Shown here piece after piece: positions 1 to 8,445 of a DNA stretch of 33,423 nt (position 1 is its first letter; every line of letters begins with the position of its first letter). This DNA comes from Sphaerimonospora mesophila NBRC 14179 = JCM 3151. GTDB lineage: Bacteria; Actinomycetota; Actinomycetes; Streptosporangiales; Streptosporangiaceae. Under the pieces are notes generated by a model. It was not told the DNA's origin, made no database searches, and saw nothing but the letters and a program-made list of their open reading frames with translations. The stretch lies in NCBI GenBank assembly GCA_001552515.1, contig BCRI01000082.1, positions 1 to 33,423 of the forward strand. The letters are read 5' to 3'. The position numbers were made by a program, and so were the translations under genes.

Positions 1-4
1 AGCC

Positions 5-32
5 TTCGACGTCGGATTCGGGCAGTTATGAT
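5..32 (+). promoter_or_regulatory. Candidate leaderless promoter of the kinase gene
   Basis: A TTCGAC hexamer at 5-10 and TATGAT at 27-32 are separated by 16 bases. Exactly six bases follow the -10 box before the GTG at 39, so transcription would begin at or next to the start codon. There is no Shine-Dalgarno sequence before that GTG, which fits a leaderless mRNA. Read by eye; no start-site data. Confidence 0.5.
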
Positions 33-38
33 CGCAAA

Positions 39-2318
39 GTGGGATCAGCCGGTGGCGATGAATCCGCGGTGAACGGCGGCCTGCGCGAGGGGGATCCGCG
101 CCGGGCCGGGCCCTTCACGCTGCTGCGCAGGCTCGGCGAGGGCGGGATGGGCACCGTCTTCCTCGGCCGCGCGCCCGACGGTCGGCAGGTCGCCGTCAAG
201 CTCATCCACCGCCAGTGGGCGGCCGATCCCGACTTCAGACGGCGCTTCACCCGTGAGATCGCCGCCGCCCAGCGGGTCGCCCGTTTCTGCACCGCGCCCG
301 TCCTCGCCGCCGACGTCGACGGCGACATCGCCTATCTCGTCACCGAATACGTCCCCGGTCCCACTCTCCGGGAGGCCGTACGCGTCCACGGGCCGCTCAG
401 CGGCTCCCACCTGGAGACCGTCGCGGTGAGCGTCGCCGTCGCCCTCCAGGCCATACACGGCGCCGGAGTCGTCCATCGCGACCTGAAACCGGGCAACGTG
501 CTGCTGTCGCCGCTCGGTCCCAAGGTCATCGACTTCGGCATCGCCCAGCTCGCCGAGCCCGGCGCGCACGTCAGCAGCGTCGTCGTCGGCACCCCGTCCT
601 TCATGTCTCCGGAACAGGCCAGGGGCGAGCCGGTCACGCCCGCGTCCGACGTCTTCTCCTGGGGAGCGTTGATCGCCTACGCGGCCGCGGGACGGCCGCC
701 CTTCGGCGACGGGCCGCTGCCCAACGTGCTCTACCGGGTCGTGCACGACGAGCCCGACCTCGCCGCGCTCGAACCGGGACTTCGGGCCATCGTCGCCCGG
801 GCTCTCGCCAAGGACCCCGCGCTGCGTCCCACCGCGCAGCAGCTCCTCGACGCCCTCACCCGGCACAACCCCGCCGCGCTCCCCGATCGGACGGCTGCCC
901 TCGGCGGGGCCGTACCCGCCGAGGGCGCCGGAATCCCCGGCACGACGGGAAACACCGGATCCGCCGAGGGCACCGGGCATCGGCAGGGCGGCACCGGCAC
1001 GATCGTCACTCGCCGCAGGCCCGGGATCGTCGTGGGCGCGGTCGCCGCCGCGGTGCTCGTGACGACGGGGGCCATCGTCGCCGTACGACTCGGCGCGGCC
1101 GACGGCGACGAAGGCTCGCGGATGCGGGCGTTCTCCACCTCGTCGGCGCGGGCGTCCACGCCGGCACCGGCAGAGACCGCGGGTGGCATCGGCGCCGACG
1201 GCTCCGCGGCGAGCACGAAACCGAGCACGGATTCGAGCACGGAAGCCGGTGGGGATTCCGGCGTCGGGGCGGGCAACCCGCTGGGCGGCCGGAACGTGCG
1301 GTTCTACGTGAGCCCCGACAGCGACGCCTCCCGCGCGGCGTCCACTCTGCGGGCCTCCGGCCGCAGCTCGGACGCGGCCCTCATGGCGGCGCTCGCCGAG
1401 GCCCCCAAGGCCGTGTGGCTGGAGCGGTGGTCCGGCCCGGCCGACGCGGCCAGGGCCGTGCGGGCGACGCTCGACGTCGCGGCGCGACAGGGCGCGGTCG
1501 CCGTCTTCGTCACGAACGCGATCCCCCTGCGCGACTGCCATCCCGGCGGCCTGCCCGACTCACGGGCGTACTCCTCGTGGATCGACACGATCGCCGAGAC
1601 CATCGGCGACAGCCCGACCGTGATCATCCTGGAGCCCAACAGCCTGAGCAAGCTTCCGGGTGGCAACAGCTGCGACCTGGGCGGACCCGAGGGTGGAAAG
1701 ACGCGGTACGCCCAGCTCTCCGACGCGGTCGAACGCCTCGGGCGGCTCCCGAACACCGCGGTCTACCTCGACGGCGGGCAGCAGCACTGGCCGGCGGTCG
1801 AGAACGCCGCGACCAGGCTGATCGAGGCCGGGATCGACCGGGCCGACGGGTTCTACCTCAACGCCTCCGGCTTCCAGCCGACAGCGCAGATCGAGGCGTA
1901 CGGCATCAAGCTGGCGAAGTGCGTCCACGTGGTCAGGTCGACGGGCCGGAACGACTGTCTCGACGCCGAGATCGACGCGGTGCCCGACGACGCCGCGGGG
2001 CTGCCCCACTTCGTGATCGACACGGCCCGGAACGGCAAGGGCGAGTGGACGCCCCCCGACGGGAAGTACAAAGACCCCCAGACCTGGTGCAATCCCCCGG
2101 GCCGGGGTGTCGGCATCCGTGCCACGACCGCGACGGCGAGCGAGCTGACCGACGCCTACCTGTGGATTCGCGATCCCACCAGGTCGAGCGGGCGGTGCAG
2201 GCGCGGCGCCTCCGGTCCGGAGGACCCGGTCTACGGAGTCGCCTCGCCGGAAGGCGGTGTCTTCTGGCCGGACCTCGCCCTCCAACGGGCCGGGGACGCC
2301 GTCCCGCCCCTGCGTTGA
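39..2318 (+). CDS. Transmembrane Ser/Thr protein kinase with extracellular, probably inactive, GH6 (cellulase-fold) sensor domain
   Basis: 759 residues. An N-terminal Hanks-type kinase (about 26-276) has the glycine loop GEGGMG (33-38), VAVK lysine K54, HRDLKPGN (146-153), DFG (165-167) and SPE (190-192), so it should be active in the cytoplasm. A low-complexity linker precedes one membrane helix (about 329-350), then a Ser/Thr/Gly-rich stalk (355-415) and a glycoside hydrolase family 6 fold (about 419-755). GH6 landmarks are LRDC (497-500), LEPNSL (531-536), YLDGG (576-580) and WCNPPGRG (683-690). In active GH6 enzymes the EPDSL aspartate is the catalytic acid and the PGxSDG aspartate is the proposed base; here they are N534 and S717. 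I infer a cellulose or beta-glucan binding sensor rather than a cellulase. GTG at 39 was chosen for its leaderless promoter; an alternative GTG lies at 69. It lies beside the conserved era block; no partner phosphatase is visible. Confidence 0.88.
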   Translation: MGSAGGDESAVNGGLREGDPRRAGPFTLLRRLGEGGMGTVFLGRAPDGRQVAVKLIHRQWAADPDFRRRFTREIAAAQRVARFCTAPVLAADVDGDIAYLVTEYVPGPTLREAVRVHGPLSGSHLETVAVSVAVALQAIHGAGVVHRDLKPGNVLLSPLGPKVIDFGIAQLAEPGAHVSSVVVGTPSFMSPEQARGEPVTPASDVFSWGALIAYAAAGRPPFGDGPLPNVLYRVVHDEPDLAALEPGLRAIVARALAKDPALRPTAQQLLDALTRHNPAALPDRTAALGGAVPAEGAGIPGTTGNTGSAEGTGHRQGGTGTIVTRRRPGIVVGAVAAAVLVTTGAIVAVRLGAADGDEGSRMRAFSTSSARASTPAPAETAGGIGADGSAASTKPSTDSSTEAGGDSGVGAGNPLGGRNVRFYVSPDSDASRAASTLRASGRSSDAALMAALAEAPKAVWLERWSGPADAARAVRATLDVAARQGAVAVFVTNAIPLRDCHPGGLPDSRAYSSWIDTIAETIGDSPTVIILEPNSLSKLPGGNSCDLGGPEGGKTRYAQLSDAVERLGRLPNTAVYLDGGQQHWPAVENAATRLIEAGIDRADGFYLNASGFQPTAQIEAYGIKLAKCVHVVRSTGRNDCLDAEIDAVPDDAAGLPHFVIDTARNGKGEWTPPDGKYKDPQTWCNPPGRGVGIRATTATASELTDAYLWIRDPTRSSGRCRRGASGPEDPVYGVASPEGGVFWPDLALQRAGDAVPPLR

Positions 2319-2415
2319 GCCACGCCGGCGGCGGGCACAGTGCAACCGGGGCGGGATGAAACCCGGGCGGGGTGTGAAGGCTTCCGCGCGAATGGCAGCG
2401 GGAACCCCGGCGTCG

Positions 2416-2421
2416 TAGCCT
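2416..2421 (+). promoter_or_regulatory. -10 box (TAGCCT) of the small membrane protein gene
   Basis: TAGCCT fits the actinobacterial TANNNT -10 pattern and lies seven bases before the GTG at 2429, which would give an almost leaderless transcript. No convincing -35 box is seen. Confidence 0.35.
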
Positions 2422-2428
2422 GGTGATC

Positions 2429-2905
2429 GTGCCCGACCCCACCCCGCCGATCGGCGGCACCCCGCGTCAGCGCACCGGCGGGCTGCCGGCCGTCGGCGTG
2501 ACCGTGACCGGTCTGGCGCTGGCCGGCACCGCGCTGCTGCCCTGGGCGGGGGTGACCGCGCGGACGGCCGTCCTCGGCGCGGAGCTCACCCGCTCGATCC
2601 GCGGGGTCGACTACGGTGCGGGGTGGTTCGTCCTGGGGGCGGGGATCACCGCCATGCTGCTCGGAATGCTCGGCATGCGGCGCGACCGGCTGTTCGCGGG
2701 GTTCGCCATCCTGCCCGGCGCGGTCGCGGCGTTCGCGCTCGCGATGTTCCTCACCGACCCCCGTGAGCTGGCCGACCGGCTCGGCCTCCGCTTCCCCGGG
2801 CCGTTCGCCGTGTCTCCGGCGATCCAGTACGGCTGGTTCGCCGCTCTGCTGGCCTCGATCGCGGTGGCCGTCCTCGCCATCGCCGCTTTCCCGCGTCAGT
2901 CGTAG
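2429..2905 (+). CDS. Small multi-pass membrane protein of unknown function
   Basis: 158 residues from GTG 2429; a GTG two codons upstream at 2423 is the alternative. The short Pro-rich cytoplasmic N-terminus is followed by about four hydrophobic segments: near VGVTVTGLALAGTALLPWAG, then GWFVLGAGITAMLLGMLGM, LFAGFAILPGAVAAFALAMF, and a C-terminal FAALLASIAVAVLAIAAF. Small actinobacterial membrane proteins of this architecture are common, but I recognise no named family or catalytic motif. The 3' end overlaps the 3' end of era on the opposite strand by 10 bp, leaving no room for a terminator between these convergent genes. Coding reality is supported by the clean hydrophobic pattern and strong third-position GC. 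No function is proposed. Confidence 0.72.
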   Translation: MPDPTPPIGGTPRQRTGGLPAVGVTVTGLALAGTALLPWAGVTARTAVLGAELTRSIRGVDYGAGWFVLGAGITAMLLGMLGMRRDRLFAGFAILPGAVAAFALAMFLTDPRELADRLGLRFPGPFAVSPAIQYGWFAALLASIAVAVLAIAAFPRQS

Positions 2906-3834
2906 AAGCCGAGGCGGCGCAGTTGCTTGGGGTCGCGCTGCCATTCCTTGGCGACCTTGACCCGCAGGTCGAGGTAGACGCGGCTGCCGAGCAGCGCCTC
3001 GATCTGCCGCCGGGCGCGGGTGCCGACGTCCTTCAGCCTGGCCCCGCCGGGACCGATGACGATGGCCTTCTGCGACGGGCGCTCGACGTACATGAACGCG
3101 TAGACGTCGAGGAGATCGTCGCGGCCCTCCCGTGGCGCCATCTCCTCGACCACGACCGCGATCGAGTGGGGCAGCTCGTCGCGTACGCCCTCCAGGGCCG
3201 CCTCCCTGATCAGCTCGGCGACCAGGACCTGCTCGGGCTCGTCGGTCAGCTCCCCACCGGCGTACAGCGGCGGGGACTCGGGCAGCCGGGCGATGAGCTG
3301 GTCGGCGAGCACGTCCAGCCGTTCGCCACCGGCCGCGGAGACCGGGACGATCTCGGCGAAGTCGGCCAGTGCCGACACCGCGAGGAGCTGGCTCGCGATC
3401 TGCTCGGGGGTGGCGAGGTCGCACTTGGTGACGACCGCGATGACCGGGGTCTTCTTCACCGCCGCCAGCTTGTCGACGATGAACCGGTCGCCCTTGCCGA
3501 CGGCCTCGTTGGCCGGGACGCAGAAACCGATCACGTCCACCTCGGTGAGCGTGGACAGGACGAGGCTGTCCAGCCGCTCGCCGAGCAGCGTGCGCGGCCG
3601 GTGGAAGCCCGGCGTGTCCACGATCACGAGCTGCGCGTCCGGCCGGTGCACGATGCCCCGGATCGCCCGGCGCGTCGTCTGCGGCTTCGACGAGGTGATC
3701 GCCACCTTGGTGCCGACCAGGGCGTTCATGAGCGTGGACTTGCCGACGTTGGGCCTGCCGACGAAGCAGGCGAACCCGGCGCGGAATCCCGCGTCGGAGC
3801 CGGTGCCGAAGCCGGCGTGGAGGTCCGCGTTCAC
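2896..3834 (-). CDS. era: GTPase Era
   Basis: 312 residues, close to the usual 300 for Era. Era is a 16S rRNA-binding GTPase needed for late 30S maturation and associates with the inner membrane. The G domain shows G1 GRPNVGKST (26-34), G3 DTPG (73-76) and G4 TKCD (136-139, a variation on NKxD), with a G5-like SAAGG at 166-170. The C-terminal KH domain carries the GPGG loop (261-264) followed by the VYLDLRVKV strand. The GTG start at 3834 lies one base after the stop of the upstream cytidine-deaminase-like gene, so the two are almost certainly cotranscribed and translationally coupled. The N-terminal 20 residues before FACFVGRPN are a little longer than in many homologues and Gly/Ala-rich; no internal start offers an alternative. 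Confidence 0.97.
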   Translation of the reverse strand: MNADLHAGFGTGSDAGFRAGFACFVGRPNVGKSTLMNALVGTKVAITSSKPQTTRRAIRGIVHRPDAQLVIVDTPGFHRPRTLLGERLDSLVLSTLTEVDVIGFCVPANEAVGKGDRFIVDKLAAVKKTPVIAVVTKCDLATPEQIASQLLAVSALADFAEIVPVSAAGGERLDVLADQLIARLPESPPLYAGGELTDEPEQVLVAELIREAALEGVRDELPHSIAVVVEEMAPREGRDDLLDVYAFMYVERPSQKAIVIGPGGARLKDVGTRARRQIEALLGSRVYLDLRVKVAKEWQRDPKQLRRLGFYD

Positions 3835-3835
3835 G

Positions 3836-4171
3836 TCAGCTGTACCGGCCCTTCAGCGACCCGTCCGGAGCGGCGAGGAACAGCGTGCCGTCGCCCACGT
3901 CCCCGATGACGGCGAGATCGGCCGCGTCCGGCTCGTCGGCGTCGGTCACCAGCGCGGCCGCCTCCAGGGACTTGGCGCCGCTGGAAACGGCCATGGCGAC
4001 CGCGACCTGGATCGCCGACAGCGTGAGCGAGGGCAGCGCGACCCCGGTCGCGGCGTAGGTCCGCCCCGTCTCGTCCCGCACGGCGGCTCCCTCGGGCGAC
4101 CCGTTGCGGGCGCGGACCGACCTCGCCAGCGTAATGATCTTGTTGTCCTCGGGATCCAGCGTCTCTGTCAC
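3836..4171 (-). CDS. Cytidine deaminase-like protein lacking the zinc site
   Basis: 111 residues, shorter than the roughly 130 of bacterial cytidine deaminase. The sequence follows the deaminase fold: N-terminal helix DNKIITLARSVRARNG, first strand GAAVRDETGRTYAATGVA, then helix SAIQVAVAMAVSSGA and strand EAAALVTDAD. Active tetrameric deaminases have C/H-A-E at the start of that helix and a later PCxxC motif supplying zinc ligands and the catalytic Glu. Here the first site reads SAIQVAV, and no cysteine or histidine occurs anywhere in the protein. Deamination is therefore not expected. From memory, homologues of this kind next to era are widespread in actinobacteria, which argues for a conserved non-enzymatic role rather than decay. 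The GTG start at 4171 is favoured by a -10 box six bases upstream. Role unknown. Confidence 0.82.
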   Translation of the reverse strand: MTETLDPEDNKIITLARSVRARNGSPEGAAVRDETGRTYAATGVALPSLTLSAIQVAVAMAVSSGAKSLEAAALVTDADEPDAADLAVIGDVGDGTLFLAAPDGSLKGRYS

Positions 4172-4177
4172 GAGTCA

Positions 4178-4183
4178 AGCGTA
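4178..4183 (-). promoter_or_regulatory. -10 box (TACGCT) for the cda-like/era operon
   Basis: On the minus strand TACGCT is followed by six bases and then the GTG at 4171, the geometry of a leaderless transcript. It lies downstream of the terminator at 4237-4282, so era and its neighbour would have their own promoter rather than depending on corC read-through. Confidence 0.45.
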
Positions 4184-4236
4184 CCGATCCCGGGGACCGG
4201 ACCGTCTGGGCGACGATCCGGGCGCTCACCGCCGCG

Positions 4237-4282
4237 AAAGTGCGGGGCCCTCGCCCGAACCGGGCGAGGGCCCCGCACTTTT
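4237..4282 (-). terminator. Intrinsic terminator with perfect 21-bp stem
   Basis: Arms at 4237-4257 and 4261-4281 are perfect inverse complements with a three-base loop (4258-4260). The core is very GC-rich and the outer ends are A/T pairs. It lies about 150 bases past the corC stop and should end the HIT/phoH/ybeY/corC transcription unit. The T-run on the minus strand is only three bases. Confidence 0.85.
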
Positions 4283-4430
4283 ACAGCCCCCCCCGAGAGG
4301 TGCGCCGGACCCCGGTGAACCCCTCCCCCGAGTCCCGGCTCCCTCACCGGACGCCCGTTTCCCTCCCGGGCGCCCGACACGACTGTGTCCCACGACGCTT
4401 GCAGAGCGCTTGACGACCGCTTGCAGCCGG

Positions 4431-5729
4431 TCACTCGTGTTCCGCAGCGGCGGCCACGATCTCGTCCCCGCTGTCGGTCGGCGGTACGCGGCGCACGACG
4501 ACGGTGCTGATCCGGTTGCGGCGGCCCGCCAGGTTCTCCGCGGTGAGGCGCAGCCCGCCGATCGTGGCCTGGGAGCCGGCGATCGGCACGCGGCCCAGCG
4601 CGTGGGCGAGCAGCCCGCCGACGGTGTCCACGTCCTCGGCCTCGATCTCGGCGCCGAACAGCTCGGCCAGCTCGTCGACCGGCAGGCGGGCGGTGACCCG
4701 CACCACGCCGTCGTCGAGCCACTCCACCGGAGGGATCTCCTGGTCGTACTCGTCGGTGATCTCCCCGACGATCTCCTCGATCACGTCCTCGATGGTGACG
4801 AGCCCGGCGGTGCCGCCGTACTCGTCGATGACGATGGCGAGGTGGGTCTGCCGGGCCTGCATCTCGCGCAGCAACTCGTCGATCGGCTTGCTCTCCGGCA
4901 CGTACGTCGCCGGACGCATCAGCCCGTCCACCCGTGCGGCGGAGTCGCCGGTGTCCTGCATGCGGCGGACGATGTCCTTGAGGTAGGCGATGCCGACGAC
5001 GTCGTCCTCGTTCTCCCCCACCACCGGAATGCGGGAGAACCCGCTGCGCAGGGCGAGCGAGAGCGCCTGGCCCAGCGTCTTGCCCCGTTCGATGAAGACC
5101 ATGTCGGTGCGCGGGACCATGACCTCGCGGACCAGGGTGTCGCCCAGCTCGAAGACCGAGTGGATCATCTCCCGCTCGTCGGGCTCGATGACGCGGCGTT
5201 CCTCTGCCAGGTCGACCAGGTCGCGCAGCTCGGCCTCGGAGGTGAACGGCCCCTCACGGAAACCGCGGCCCGGCGTGAGCGCGTTGCCCAGCAGGATCAG
5301 CAGCTTGGGCAGCGGGCCGAAGATCCGGGTCAGGCCGTACACGATGGGCGCGCTCGCCAGCGCGACCGGTTCCGCGTGCTGGCGGCCGAGCGTACGCGGC
5401 GAAACGCCGACGATCACGTAGCTCACGATGATCATGACGATGGCCGCCGCCGCGTAGGCCTGCCCCTGGTCACCGAGCCAGTCGATGAACAGCAGGGTGG
5501 CGATCACGGTGGCGGCCAGCTCGCAACTCAATCGGAGCAGCAGCACCAGGTTGAGGTAGCGCGGCGGGTCGGCGACGATCGCGCGCAGCGGCCGCGCCCC
5601 GCGCCGCCCGTCCTTGAGGAACTCCTCGGCGCGCACCCGGGAGATGCGGGTCAGCGCGGTCTCGGCACTCGCCAGCAGGCCGCCGATCACGATCAGGATG
5701 ACGGCAGACAGCAGCCAGCCGTTGTTCAC
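4431..5729 (-). CDS. CNNM/CorC (hemolysin C) family membrane protein with CBS pair
   Basis: 432 residues from GTG 5729. An N-terminal DUF21/CNNM membrane domain (about 1-190) contains four hydrophobic stretches, beginning [19 protein letters not shown]. Two CBS motifs follow, the first around [10 protein letters not shown] and the second around [17 protein letters not shown]. The C-terminal CorC_HlyC/TerC-associated domain (last ~85 residues) starts near [20 protein letters not shown]/CorC proteins are linked to Mg2+/Co2+ transport, and the CBS pair typically binds adenine nucleotides; transport here is inference. The start was chosen because its GTGA overlaps the ybeY stop by 4 bp. A GTG at 5753 would add eight residues and lie deeper inside ybeY. 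Position between ybeY and era is typical for actinobacteria. Confidence 0.93.
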   Translation of the reverse strand: MNNGWLLSAVILIVIGGLLASAETALTRISRVRAEEFLKDGRRGARPLRAIVADPPRYLNLVLLLRLSCELAATVIATLLFIDWLGDQGQAYAAAAIVMIIVSYVIVGVSPRTLGRQHAEPVALASAPIVYGLTRIFGPLPKLLILLGNALTPGRGFREGPFTSEAELRDLVDLAEERRVIEPDEREMIHSVFELGDTLVREVMVPRTDMVFIERGKTLGQALSLALRSGFSRIPVVGENEDDVVGIAYLKDIVRRMQDTGDSAARVDGLMRPATYVPESKPIDELLREMQARQTHLAIVIDEYGGTAGLVTIEDVIEEIVGEITDEYDQEIPPVEWLDDGVVRVTARLPVDELAELFGAEIEAEDVDTVGGLLAHALGRVPIAGSQATIGGLRLTAENLAGRRNRISTVVVRRVPPTDSGDEIVAAAAEHE

Positions 5730-6276
5730 GGCTTCCGCCGCACCTCCCGCCACGATCCGAGCAGCTCATCCTGCAGGCCGAACATCTCGGCGTGCTCCTC
5801 GGGCTCGGCGTGGTCGTAGCCGAGCAGGTGCAGGATGCCGTGCGTGCACAGCAGCTCGAGCTCGTCCTGCGCCGCGTGCCCGGCCTCGGCCGCCTGCCTG
5901 GCGGCGACCTGCGGGCAGAGCACGACGTCGCCGAGCAGCGCCGGGTCCGGCGAGGAGTCCTCGTCCCTGCCGGAGTCGGGCCGCAGCTCGTCCATCGGGA
6001 AGGCGAGCACGTCGGTCGGGCCGGGCTCGCCCATCCACTGCTCGTGCAGCTCGGCCATCGCCGCCTCGTCGATCACCAGGATCGACAGCTCGGCGAGCGG
6101 GTTGACGCCCATCTTGCCGAGCACGTGGCCCGCCAGTTCCACGAGCGCGGACTCGTCGACCTCCACGCCCGACTCGTTGGCCACCTCGATGCTCAAACCG
6201 ATCTCCTCGTCCGGTCCGCTCGCGCCCCCGGCCCCTGATTCCGCGGTCCCCGGATGGGGAGGCGTCATGCCCTCGA

Positions 6277-6280
<4 letters not shown>
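5726..6280 (-). CDS. ybeY: Endoribonuclease YbeY (rRNA maturation factor)
   Basis: 184 residues. YbeY is a zinc-dependent endoribonuclease involved in 16S rRNA 3'-end processing and 70S quality control. The signature [11 protein letters not shown] (147-157) supplies the three zinc-binding histidines H147, H151 and H157, and the preceding GPTDVLAFP motif is also typical. The first 28 residues are a Gly/Pro/Glu-rich extension, and a second insertion (about 100-113, Asp/Ser-rich) makes it longer than the roughly 155 residues of E. coli YbeY. The GTG start at 6280 forms a GTGA overlap with the phoH stop, the usual sign of translational coupling; an internal ATG at 6268 is possible. The stop in turn overlaps corC. 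Confidence 0.95.
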
Positions 6281-7302
<1,022 letters not shown>

Positions 7303-7375
7303 GGGCGGCCCTACGGCCTGCTCGCCTCCCTAATTCCTTTTCATGCTAGCGCCCCCGGCCGGGCCGCCGACGGGC

Positions 7376-7720
7376 TCAGCCCGGCGGCCAGGTGAGGCCC
7401 CGGCCGCCGAGCACGTGCGCGTGGACGTGGAAGACCGTCTGACCGGCGCCGGACCCGGTGTTGAACACAATGCGGTACCCCGAATCCGCCACGCCCTCCT
7501 GGACGGCCACCGCGTGACACGCCTTGAGCACGTCGTCGGCGAGGCCGTCGTCGGCGGCGGCCAGGGCCGCGGCGTTCTCGTAGTGGGACTTCGGTACGAC
7601 GAGGACATGGGTCGGCGCCTGCGGGTTGATGTCGCGGAAGGCCAGTGCGCGGCCGGCCTCCAGAACGATCTCAGCGGGCACCTGCTTGGCCACGATCTTG
7701 CAGAACAGGCAGTCGGTCAC
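7376..7720 (-). CDS. HIT family nucleotide-binding protein (HinT-like)
   Basis: 114 residues, typical for a HinT-type histidine triad hydrolase. The triad reads HVHAH (98-102), with the catalytic His expected at H100. The N-terminal CLFCKI (4-9), HVLVVPKSH (38-46) and NTGSGAGQTVFH (87-98) are diagnostic blocks. Members hydrolyse nucleoside phosphoramidates such as adenylyl-lysine conjugates; the cellular substrate is unknown. The GTG start at 7720 is preceded by a -10 box exactly six bases away and no Shine-Dalgarno, suggesting a leaderless transcript. It is probably the first gene of the HIT-phoH-ybeY-corC unit and is divergent from the sigma-factor gene. The C-terminus WPPG is a common actinobacterial ending. 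Confidence 0.95.
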   Translation of the reverse strand: MTDCLFCKIVAKQVPAEIVLEAGRALAFRDINPQAPTHVLVVPKSHYENAAALAAADDGLADDVLKACHAVAVQEGVADSGYRIVFNTGSGAGQTVFHVHAHVLGGRGLTWPPG

Positions 7721-7726
7721 AGGGCA

Positions 7727-7732
7727 ACATTA
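7727..7732 (-). promoter_or_regulatory. -10 box (TAATGT) of the HIT-phoH-ybeY-corC unit
   Basis: TAATGT on the minus strand is followed by six bases and then the GTG start codon at 7720, matching the leaderless geometry seen elsewhere in this window. No strong -35 box is evident. Confidence 0.5.
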
Positions 7733-7772
7733 GCCGTTGTCGATCCGTGATGACGCTGATGATCCCGCCGGA

Positions 7773-7814
7773 TAACCTGAGCTTGTGCGAGACTGCACAG
7801 GAAAAAATTCCTAG
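7773..7814 (+). promoter_or_regulatory. Candidate sigma-factor promoter with leaderless nine-codon upstream ORF
   Basis: A TAACCT -10 box (7773-7778) is followed by six bases and a GTG at 7785. That GTG opens a nine-codon frame encoding MRDCTGKNS and ending in TAG at 7812-7814, 25 bases before the ATG of the sigma-factor gene. A possible ATGACG -35 lies at 7750-7755, 17 bases upstream of the -10. Whether the short frame is translated is unknown. Confidence 0.35.
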
Positions 7815-7839
7815 CGTCGGGCGAGGACAGCGCTGGGCC

Positions 7840-8445
7840 ATGCCCCCTAATGATTCGGAAGAACGTAAACCCCCCGGGAATGACGAGCGTCCTATCGACG
7901 TGACCACTGAGACCCTCGTGGCCGACCGGTCGCTGGGAGCGGTGCCCGTCGGCTGGGACGCCGACATGGCCGTTACAGCGCTCTACAGCGCCCATTATCG
8001 GTCGCTGGTGCGTCTCGCGGTGCTTCTGGTGCGCGATGTCGCCAGCGCCGAAGAGGTCGTCCAGGACGCGTTCGTCGCGATTCACGGGGCGTGGCGCCGC
8101 CTGAGGGACACCGACAAGGCGCTCGCCTACCTGCGCCAGTCGGTCGTCAACCGTTCTCGTTCCGTGCTGCGCCATCGCGCGGTCGTGGAGAAGTACGCCC
8201 CCAAGGGCCTGCCCGACGCCCCCAGTGCGGAGAACGGCGCGATCGGCGAGTTGGAGCGCTCCGCTGTCATCGAGGCACTTCGCCGCCTGCCGACCCGGCA
8301 GCGCGAGGCGCTGGTGCTGCGTTACTACGGTGACCTGTCGGAGGCCGAGATCGCGCACGCGATGGGCATCAGCAAGGGCGCGGTGAAAAGTCACACGTCC
8401 CGCGGCATGGCCGCACTACGGATGGCACTGGAGCAGTTCTCATGA
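7840..8445 (+). CDS. ECF-type RNA polymerase sigma factor (sigma-70 family)
   Basis: 201 residues from ATG 7840. A non-conserved, Pro/Glu-rich 40-residue N-terminus precedes sigma region 2 (about 46-112: ALYSAHYRSLVRLAVLL, then EEVVQDAFVAIHGAW, then ALAYLRQSVVNRSRS). Region 4 (about 140-196) includes LPTRQREALVLRYYGDLSEA and the helix-turn-helix around IAHAMGISKGAVKSHTSRG. Regions 1 and 3 are absent, as expected for ECF factors of the SigE-like group. Such factors redirect RNA polymerase to stress or envelope regulons. The frame is open further upstream, but ATG 7840 is the first good start inside the protein-like region; the purine-rich GAGGA 12 bases upstream is a weak ribosome site. The stop overlaps the next gene by 4 bp (ATGA), so the pair is coupled. 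Confidence 0.92.
   Translation: MPPNDSEERKPPGNDERPIDVTTETLVADRSLGAVPVGWDADMAVTALYSAHYRSLVRLAVLLVRDVASAEEVVQDAFVAIHGAWRRLRDTDKALAYLRQSVVNRSRSVLRHRAVVEKYAPKGLPDAPSAENGAIGELERSAVIEALRRLPTRQREALVLRYYGDLSEAEIAHAMGISKGAVKSHTSRGMAALRMALEQFS

Noticed and set aside
1296-2306. Calling the GH6 region a functional cellulase or cellobiohydrolase
   Set aside because: Two catalytic aspartate positions are Asn and Ser, and the domain is tethered to a kinase; enzyme activity is not supported by the sequence.
4104-5819. A 571-codon plus-strand frame antisense to corC
   Set aside because: It runs through the strong terminator and opposite a conserved gene; its low-complexity Asp/Gln/His content is typical of shadow frames.
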